Shown piece after piece: positions 59,094 through 64,000 of a DNA stretch of 64,000 nucleotides. Numbering within the stretch: position 1 is the stretch's first letter; each line of letters opens with the position of its first letter. The notes under the pieces were generated by a model that ran no database searches, had not been told where the DNA came from, and saw only the letters and a list, made by a program, of their open reading frames with translations. The position numbers and the translations under genes are program-made. The DNA is from UBA5976 sp037137575 (lineage in GTDB: Bacteria > Actinomycetota > Actinomycetes > S36-B12 > UBA5976). Location: assembly GCA_037137575.1 (NCBI GenBank), contig JBAXKB010000003.1, positions 6,506 through 70,505 of the forward strand, given 5' to 3'.

Positions 59094-60146
59094 GTGGCAA
59101 AGAAGCGAGTAATTAGTTTGTCCGTTGTGTTAGTTGCCCTTGCTGTTACTGCGCTATTTCAGCCGGTGCCATATGTACTTGAACGACCAGGTCCGCTTTT
59201 CAACACACTGGGTGAAGTTGATGGCACTCAATTAGTTGCTATTTCTGGAACAAAAACTTACCGAACTCATGGCGAATTAAATATGACTACTGTTTCGGTC
59301 TACGGCGGACCTGAGCAAGGAATTGACCTTATTCAGGCAATCGGCGGCTGGTTTAGTCCAAAAATTAATGTGGTACCGCGTGAAGTTATTTATCCGGAAA
59401 ACTTTACCGATGCGCAGCAACAACAAGAGAGTGTGGCAGATTTCTCGGCCTCGCAAAGCGATGCAACGGCTGCAGCTCTGAACTATTTGCAGCTGCCACT
59501 TAAGAGCACAATTTTTATTAGTTCAGTCGAAGCAGGTTTTCCCGCTGACGGGGTACTTGAGCCTGCAGATGTGGTTCTGTCAGTAAATGGGGTCGAAGTA
59601 ACTTCGGCTCGCCAGGCAGTGGCACGTATTCGCATTCCACCAGTGGGCAAAGTTGTGAACATGAGCGTTTTGCGTAAAGGACTAGTTAAAGACGTTCAGA
59701 TGACGACAGTTCCACACCCGGAGCAACCAAAGTGGCCATTCGTTGGCATTTCGGTTGACACAAAATATGAAGCTAGTTTCAACATTGAGTTTGGGGTTGA
59801 CGATGTTGGCGGACCAAGTGGTGGAACGATGTTTGCCCTTTCAATAATTGATAAATTGACGCCAGGGGCTTTGGCCAATGGCAAGGTTATCGCTGGCACG
59901 GGAACAATAACTCCTGAAGGATCTGTCGGTGCCATTGGTGGCATCGCCCAGAAGATGATTGCTTCAGCAGATCATGGCGCCGAATTGTTTATCGCACCGA
60001 AGTCCAACTGTGTAGACATTATTGGTCATGTACCGGCTGGTCTCAAAGTAGTGCCGGTAGCAACTTTGACACAGGCAGTGAAAGTGTTGAACGATTTCAA
60101 GGCAAACAAACCATTAGCGTCATGCCCAGTTAATTCAACGAAGTAG
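59094..60146 (+). CDS. PDZ-Lon membrane protease (YlbL-like)
   Basis: An N-terminal membrane helix (about 5-24) is followed by an outside PDZ domain (about 125-200, VEAGFPADGVLEPADVVLSVNGVEV) and a Lon-type Ser-Lys protease domain (about 225-335). The catalytic Ser is in GGPSGGTMFAL and the Lys in GGIAQKMIA. Family members cut envelope substrates. Length (350) is typical. AAAGGAG precedes the GTG start. A rhodanese gene follows ten bases after the stop. Same neighbourhood as Rv3194c. Confidence 0.9.
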   Translation: MAKKRVISLSVVLVALAVTALFQPVPYVLERPGPLFNTLGEVDGTQLVAISGTKTYRTHGELNMTTVSVYGGPEQGIDLIQAIGGWFSPKINVVPREVIYPENFTDAQQQQESVADFSASQSDATAAALNYLQLPLKSTIFISSVEAGFPADGVLEPADVVLSVNGVEVTSARQAVARIRIPPVGKVVNMSVLRKGLVKDVQMTTVPHPEQPKWPFVGISVDTKYEASFNIEFGVDDVGGPSGGTMFALSIIDKLTPGALANGKVIAGTGTITPEGSVGAIGGIAQKMIASADHGAELFIAPKSNCVDIIGHVPAGLKVVPVATLTQAVKVLNDFKANKPLASCPVNSTK

Positions 60147-60156
60147 AGGAGTGAAT

Positions 60157-60468
60157 ATGAAAGAGATTTCTGTTCAAGAACTGAAGACAATTTTAGGCGA
60201 AGTTAGTTTGGTGGATGTGCGCGAACCAGATGAGTACCTAGAGGCACACGTTCCAGGTGCGAACTTGATATCACTTGCCAGCGTGCCAATTCGAAATGAC
60301 GAACTTGATAAGTCACAGCCCCAATACATCATCTGCAAGTCAGGTGTGCGCTCAGCCAAGGCTGCCGAATTTTTAATTTCTCAAGGATTTGATGCGATTA
60401 ACATCACTGGCGGAACTATGGCTTGGATTGACGCGGGCGAACCTGTGCACACCGGCGACCAGCCATAG
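60157..60468 (+). CDS. Single-domain rhodanese
   Basis: A 103-residue sulfurtransferase domain: LVDVREPDEYLEAHVPGA, the active-site loop ICKSGVRSAKAAEFL (Cys in C-K-S-G-V-R-S) and INITGGTMAWIDAGEPV. It moves sulfane sulfur to an unknown acceptor. ATG 60157 with AGAGGA seven bases upstream is preferred over the GTG at 60151. Close spacing puts it in an operon with the PDZ-Lon gene. It belongs with moeZ among sulfur-handling proteins of the window. Confidence 0.9.
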   Translation: MKEISVQELKTILGEVSLVDVREPDEYLEAHVPGANLISLASVPIRNDELDKSQPQYIICKSGVRSAKAAEFLISQGFDAINITGGTMAWIDAGEPVHTGDQP

Positions 60469-60485
60469 ATAAAAAGTATTTTTAT
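60469..60485. terminator. AT-only hairpin between convergent genes
   Basis: ATAAAAA-GTA-TTTTTAT, perfect 7-bp arms, begins at the base after the rhodanese stop and faces the PPA1309-type gene. It could end transcription from both sides, though the stem lacks GC pairs. Confidence 0.35.
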
Positions 60486-60488
60486 AGG

Positions 60489-60962
60489 TTAGGAAAATGT
60501 TTGCATTAGCGCTTGATTGAGTGCTGGTACTAGATCACTTGCTACTGCCACGTCATTAGTGTCGTCGAAGGAACGTTGGCGAATCGCGTTGATGTTGCGG
60601 CCATCTCGCATTACGAGGGCAATGATTCGCAGTTCTTGAGTTTCTGACTCGGCCAGCGGATCAATCTCGTCATCAGGTTGCATTGAGATTAATCGTTCAA
60701 TCGCTATCGCTGCGCCAGTAATCTGCGCTGGCCAGGAGATTTGTTCAAGCGACCCAATTATATTTTCGTTATCTAACTCTGCATCTTGTTCCACAAACAT
60801 GAATTGCCCAGCATCATCTGATGAAACCAATTCTGGGTGATCTTTTGCTAAATCAAGCGTTGGAACAATAGCAAATAGGCGAGCAGTCTGATCCCATCCA
60901 CTGTCGGCGACGTGCTGATCGAGTTCGCGGACGGTCTCGGTCAGCGCCGAATCATTACTCAT
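60489..60962 (-). CDS. PPA1309-family protein
   Basis: A 157-residue acidic protein. It matches in size, position and N-terminal pattern (ALTETVRELDQHVADSGWDQTARLFAIVPT) the actinobacterial PPA1309 family found between the PDZ-Lon protein and UPF0182 genes. Function is unknown; there is no export signal or membrane segment. ATG 60962 (MSNDSALTE) is preferred because the 13 residues added by the longer frame, MCKPVSVCARIKP, do not resemble the family. It is divergent from the UPF0182 gene with promoters packed into about 50 bp. Confidence 0.75.
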   Translation of the reverse strand: MSNDSALTETVRELDQHVADSGWDQTARLFAIVPTLDLAKDHPELVSSDDAGQFMFVEQDAELDNENIIGSLEQISWPAQITGAAIAIERLISMQPDDEIDPLAESETQELRIIALVMRDGRNINAIRQRSFDDTNDVAVASDLVPALNQALMQTFS

Positions 60963-61000
60963 GGGCTTAATTCTTGCGCATACGCTGACGGGCTTGCACA

Positions 61001-61006
61001 TAGGCT
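61001..61006 (+). promoter_or_regulatory. Predicted -10 element for leaderless UPF0182 gene
   Basis: TAGGCT, then AGGGGT, then GTG 61013. Confidence 0.6.
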
Positions 61007-61012
61007 AGGGGT

Positions 61013-63823
61013 GTGAGTAATTCAATTAATCCAAACATCCGTCGCAATCCATTTGGCATTTTGATCGCCGTTGTAGTTTTTGCCTTCATTTTGCTCTCTA
61101 TTGCGGCTGGATTTTGGGCTGACTGGCAATGGTACGTCTCGGTGGACCACTCTGATGTATTCCTGACTCAGTTAAAAATCAGGCTCTTACTTTTTGTAAT
61201 CGCGGGGCTGGTAACCACCGTTGCCGTCGGCGTGAGTGTTCGGCTGGCTTATCGCGGTCGACCAACTTTGGTGCCAGTAACTCCAGAGGAAATTGCAATC
61301 TCACAATATCGCGACGGACTTGAACCGCTTCGCAAAGTTTTATTCTCGGTTGTTCCCGCTGCACTTGGCTTGTTGATTGGTATTTCGGCAGCAGCACAGT
61401 GGCGAACATATTTAATGTGGATGAACTCCACACCATTTGGAAAATCAGACCCACAATTTGGAAAAGATTTATCGTTCTACATGTTCGACTTGCCGTTCTG
61501 GCGATTCCTCTTGGGCTTCACCTTCACAATCACTGTTTTTGCGACCATTGCAAATGTTGTCGTGCATTATGTCTACGGCGGATTTAATCCACGAAATGTT
61601 GGCAGAATTAATCAGGCAACTCGCCAGCACATTGTTTTCTTTTTAGGGGTAATTGCGCTGCTGAAGGGGATTGCGTATTCATTAGATAAATATGCGCTGG
61701 CAACAAAGTCCGACGCCTTGATAACTGGTTTGAAATACACAGATGTTCATGCGCTGGTGCCAGCTAAAACGATTTTGACCTACATCGCGTTTGCTACGGC
61801 AATCTTGTTTTTTGTATCACTATTTCGTGCTGGCTGGTCAGTGCCATTTATTGCTCTTGGCACCATGTTTGGCGCATCCCTGCTAATTGGCGGTTTGTAT
61901 CCAGCATTCGTTCAGCAGGTTCAGGTTAAACCGAGTGAGCTTGCGCGCGAGACGCCATACATCCAACGTAACTTGGAATCTACAGTTGCCGCTTACGGCC
62001 TAGGCAAAGCACAGATTGCTGAATACAAGGCCATCGATAATCCCTCACGCGCAGCACTGGGTCAAGACGCATCAACTTTGTCGAATGTTCGCCTTCTTGA
62101 TCCAAGTATCGTTTCGCCAACTTTTAGAAACCTGCAGCAGATTCGTGGTTTCTATGCGTTCCCTGATTCATTGGACATTGATCGTTATTCGCTTGATGGG
62201 TCTAAGCGTGGCGCGGTACTAGCAGTTCGCGAAGTGAGCCTTGATGGTGTTGCCGACAATCAACGCAATTGGTTTAACGATCATATGGTGTTCACACATG
62301 GTTATGGCCTAGTCGCTGCACACGAAAATAAGGTGACAAGCAACGGCTCGCCAAGTTTCTTGGAAAGTGACATTCCGCCAAAAGGTTCGCTCGATATTAA
62401 ACAACCTCGGGTCTACTTTGGCGAGCAATCACCGGGTTACTCGATCGTTGGTGCGCCAAAAGGTACAGCGCCTCGAGAGTTGGATTACCCAGATGACCGC
62501 AGTGCAAATGGCCAGAAGAACAATACGTATGCCGGCAAGGGTGGCGTTCCCGTAGGTAATTTCTTCCAGCGCCTGATTTTTGCTTTGCACTATCAAGATA
62601 TAAACATTCTGCTGTCTAACCAGATTTCAAGTGAAAGTAAGTTGCTTTACGATCGTGACCCAGCAACTCGAGTGCGCAAGGTTGCGCCATGGTTAACGCT
62701 TGATAGCGATCCTTACCCAGCAGTTGTCGATGGACGCATTCAGTGGATTATTGACGGCTACACAACTTCGAATGCCTATCCATATTCCGCTCGCGTCTCG
62801 CTAAGTGATGCAACAGCTGACTCGGTTAATGCTCAGTCAACTAGTGCGTTCTATTCGCAAGACATCACTTACATTCGCAATGCGGTTAAGGCAACTGTTG
62901 ATGCATACGATGGCACAGTTCACATCTATGCATGGGACACAACTGATCCGCTACTAAAGGTATGGTCGAAAGTTTTCCCTGGCGTTGTGCAAGCTAAATC
63001 GGAAATTCCAGTTGGAGTTTTAAAACATGTTCGTTACCCAGAAGATATGTTTAAAGTTCAGCGCGATATTTTGGCTAAGTACCATGTTAAGGATCCGCAG
63101 GCGTTTTATTCAGGTCAGGATTTCTGGAATTTACCAGACGACCCGACTAAGCCTGCAGTGAGTCAAGCTCAGCCGCCGTACTTCTTGACGCTTAAAATGC
63201 CAGATCAGAAAAAGGCAACTTTCTCGTTGACAACAACTTTTGCACCGAACAAGCGCCAGACTTTAGCTGCGTTCATGGCAGTGAATTCCGAGCCTGGTGC
63301 GGACTACGGCAAGATTCGAGTACTGCAGTTGCCACGCAATACAACTATTCCTGGACCGACTCAGGTGCAGAATAACTTTGAGTCTGACCCTGACGTTTCG
63401 GCAAAGCTTTCGCTGCTGCGTCAAGGTGGATCTGAAGTAGTTTTAGGTAACTTGCTTTCACTTCCAGTTGGTGGGGGACTGCTTTACTTCGAACCTGTGT
63501 ACGTGCGGGCTAGTCAGGGCGATGGTTATCCACTACTTCGTAAAGTTTTGGTTTCCTTCGGTTCCAAAGTTGCTTTCGAAGATGATTTACCAACAGCGTT
63601 AGCTAAGGTATTCACAGGCCAGACGACACCTACCCCAGGTGTCAACACCACTGGCACGGTTGCTCAGCGTTTAGCTGAGGCAATCAGTGCGGCTAACACT
63701 GCTTATGAGCAAGGTCAGTCTGCGTTGGCCAAGGGTGACTTCGCTGCCTACGGCGCTGCGCAGAAGCGTCTTGCCACAGCTTTGGCTCAGATCACTGAGT
63801 TAGGTAAAAAAGTCGGTAAGTAA
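61013..63823 (+). CDS. UPF0182 large membrane protein
   Basis: The 936-residue protein has seven predicted membrane helices in the first 320 residues (for example about 15-36, 55-75, 106-125 and 159-185). A large outside region follows, with conserved PYIQRNLESTVAAYGL, NWFNDHMVFTHGYGLVAA and FGEQSPGYSIVG. This is UPF0182 (Rv3193c-like), widespread in actinobacteria and cyanobacteria; function is unknown. The last 70 residues are Thr/Ala-rich with a helical end. The GTG start is 6 nt behind TAGGCT. It is the last protein gene here, followed by an initiator tRNA. Confidence 0.92.
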   Translation: MSNSINPNIRRNPFGILIAVVVFAFILLSIAAGFWADWQWYVSVDHSDVFLTQLKIRLLLFVIAGLVTTVAVGVSVRLAYRGRPTLVPVTPEEIAISQYRDGLEPLRKVLFSVVPAALGLLIGISAAAQWRTYLMWMNSTPFGKSDPQFGKDLSFYMFDLPFWRFLLGFTFTITVFATIANVVVHYVYGGFNPRNVGRINQATRQHIVFFLGVIALLKGIAYSLDKYALATKSDALITGLKYTDVHALVPAKTILTYIAFATAILFFVSLFRAGWSVPFIALGTMFGASLLIGGLYPAFVQQVQVKPSELARETPYIQRNLESTVAAYGLGKAQIAEYKAIDNPSRAALGQDASTLSNVRLLDPSIVSPTFRNLQQIRGFYAFPDSLDIDRYSLDGSKRGAVLAVREVSLDGVADNQRNWFNDHMVFTHGYGLVAAHENKVTSNGSPSFLESDIPPKGSLDIKQPRVYFGEQSPGYSIVGAPKGTAPRELDYPDDRSANGQKNNTYAGKGGVPVGNFFQRLIFALHYQDINILLSNQISSESKLLYDRDPATRVRKVAPWLTLDSDPYPAVVDGRIQWIIDGYTTSNAYPYSARVSLSDATADSVNAQSTSAFYSQDITYIRNAVKATVDAYDGTVHIYAWDTTDPLLKVWSKVFPGVVQAKSEIPVGVLKHVRYPEDMFKVQRDILAKYHVKDPQAFYSGQDFWNLPDDPTKPAVSQAQPPYFLTLKMPDQKKATFSLTTTFAPNKRQTLAAFMAVNSEPGADYGKIRVLQLPRNTTIPGPTQVQNNFESDPDVSAKLSLLRQGGSEVVLGNLLSLPVGGGLLYFEPVYVRASQGDGYPLLRKVLVSFGSKVAFEDDLPTALAKVFTGQTTPTPGVNTTGTVAQRLAEAISAANTAYEQGQSALAKGDFAAYGAAQKRLATALAQITELGKKVGK

Positions 63824-63845
63824 TTACCTTTTTGCTAGGCGCGAT

Positions 63846-63874
63846 TTGTTGCAGGGCCAATGTTGTCGTATTCT
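63846..63874 (+). promoter_or_regulatory. Promoter of tRNA-fMet
   Basis: TTGTTG (63846-63851), a 17-bp spacer and TATTCT (63869-63874), 11 nt ahead of the mature tRNA 5' end. Good match to a vegetative promoter. Confidence 0.65.
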
Positions 63875-63885
63875 TAGGAAACCGA

Positions 63886-63959
63886 CGCGGGGTGGAGCAG
63901 CTCGGTAGCTCGCTGGGCTCATAACCCAGAGGTCACAGGTTCAAATCCTGTCCCCGCTA
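63886..63959 (+). tRNA. tRNA-fMet (initiator, anticodon CAT)
   Basis: A full cloverleaf of 74 nt: acceptor CGCGGGG/CCCCGCT, D-arm, anticodon loop CTCATAA, variable loop and T-arm with TTCAAAT. Two initiator marks are present: a non-pairing first base pair (C1 opposite T72) and three consecutive G-C pairs at the anticodon stem (GGG/CCC). CCA is not encoded (ACT follows). It is a lone tRNA gene. Confidence 0.97.
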
Positions 63960-63961
63960 CT

Positions 63962-63998
63962 AAAAAGAAAAGACCCCCTTGTGGGGTCTTTTCTTTTT
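63962..63998. terminator. Strong intrinsic terminator after tRNA-fMet
   Basis: Perfect 16-bp arms (63962-63977 and 63983-63998) with a 5-nt loop. The core is GACCCC/GGGGTC flanked by A-rich and T-rich tracts, so it can terminate transcription from either direction. Confidence 0.9.
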
Positions 63999-64000
63999 AT

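Noticed and set aside
1..64000. Mobile element or foreign island
   Set aside because: No transposase, integrase, phage gene, long direct repeats or compositional jump was seen; gene order follows conserved actinobacterial blocks throughout.

Overview
The window reads as a piece of the main chromosome of a small-genome, relatively low-GC actinobacterium. By eye the GC is in the mid-to-high 40s percent. Markers of the phylum are the acyl-CoA carboxylase beta/epsilon pair, orphan MtrA, mycothiol genes (MshB and a mycoredoxin), the AdnA-AdnB helicase-nucleases, DUF3117, DUF3107, UPF0182, a PPA1309-type protein and DUF2342. Gene order follows several blocks I recall from Mycobacterium tuberculosis (Rv1086-Rv1112, Rv1165-Rv1178, Rv1201c-Rv1232c and Rv3211-Rv3193c), with many genes between them missing. 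Tight packing, lost regulators and modest GC suggest a streamlined aquatic lineage such as the freshwater acI group (Nanopelagicales). That placement is inference. I see no insertion sequence, prophage, integrase or CRISPR array.

Layout. 1-2.5 kb: accE (cut by the window edge), accD and birA, biotin-dependent carboxylation. 2.5-7.3 kb: a GtrA protein, mtrA without its kinase, comF, a structured RNA candidate, the ribosome-hibernation factor hpf, a CapA lipoprotein and uppS. 7.5-15.7 kb: phoH2, class I fumarase, exonuclease VII subunits on opposite strands, ispH, ychF and a GNAT enzyme. 15.8-31.4 kb: typA, two orphan family-5 solute-binding proteins, an S9 peptidase, mshB, a VanW protein, ferredoxin, dapC, citrate synthase, dapD and dapE. 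31.4-43 kb: a LOG protein, DUF3117, an O-methyltransferase, htrA, tatB, mrp, a DUF1003/MgtE-like pair, an acyltransferase, an RNA helicase, a ferritin-like protein, DUF3107 and moeZ. 43-56 kb: a large membrane pseudokinase protein, adnA-adnB, nudC, mycoredoxin, a short UvrD2 and a ThiF-like protein. 56.5-57 kb: the only long gene-free stretch, holding a cluster of DnaA-box-like sites and a small-RNA-like transcription unit. 57-64 kb: a zinc peptidase, DUF2342, a PDZ-Lon protease, a rhodanese, UPF0182 and an initiator tRNA-Met.

How genes work together. dapC, dapD and dapE form the succinylase branch of lysine/meso-DAP synthesis. IspH makes isoprenoid precursors, which UppS extends. Citrate synthase and fumarase are TCA enzymes. 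MshB and mycoredoxin belong to mycothiol redox chemistry. AdnAB, UvrD2, XseAB and the EEP-family protein handle DNA. HtrA, the PDZ-Lon protein and TatB serve the envelope.

Two patterns recur. First, about twenty genes have a TAnnnT-like -10 hexamer placed 6-7 nt before ATG or GTG, as expected for leaderless mRNAs, and this was used to choose several starts. Second, convergent neighbours very often share four bases at their stop codons or abut exactly. The strongest candidates for undescribed biology are the DnaA-box-like cluster plus adjacent small RNA at 56.58-56.95 kb, the branched RNA before hpf, and a stem-loop that would form nearly the whole leader of the RNA helicase mRNA.
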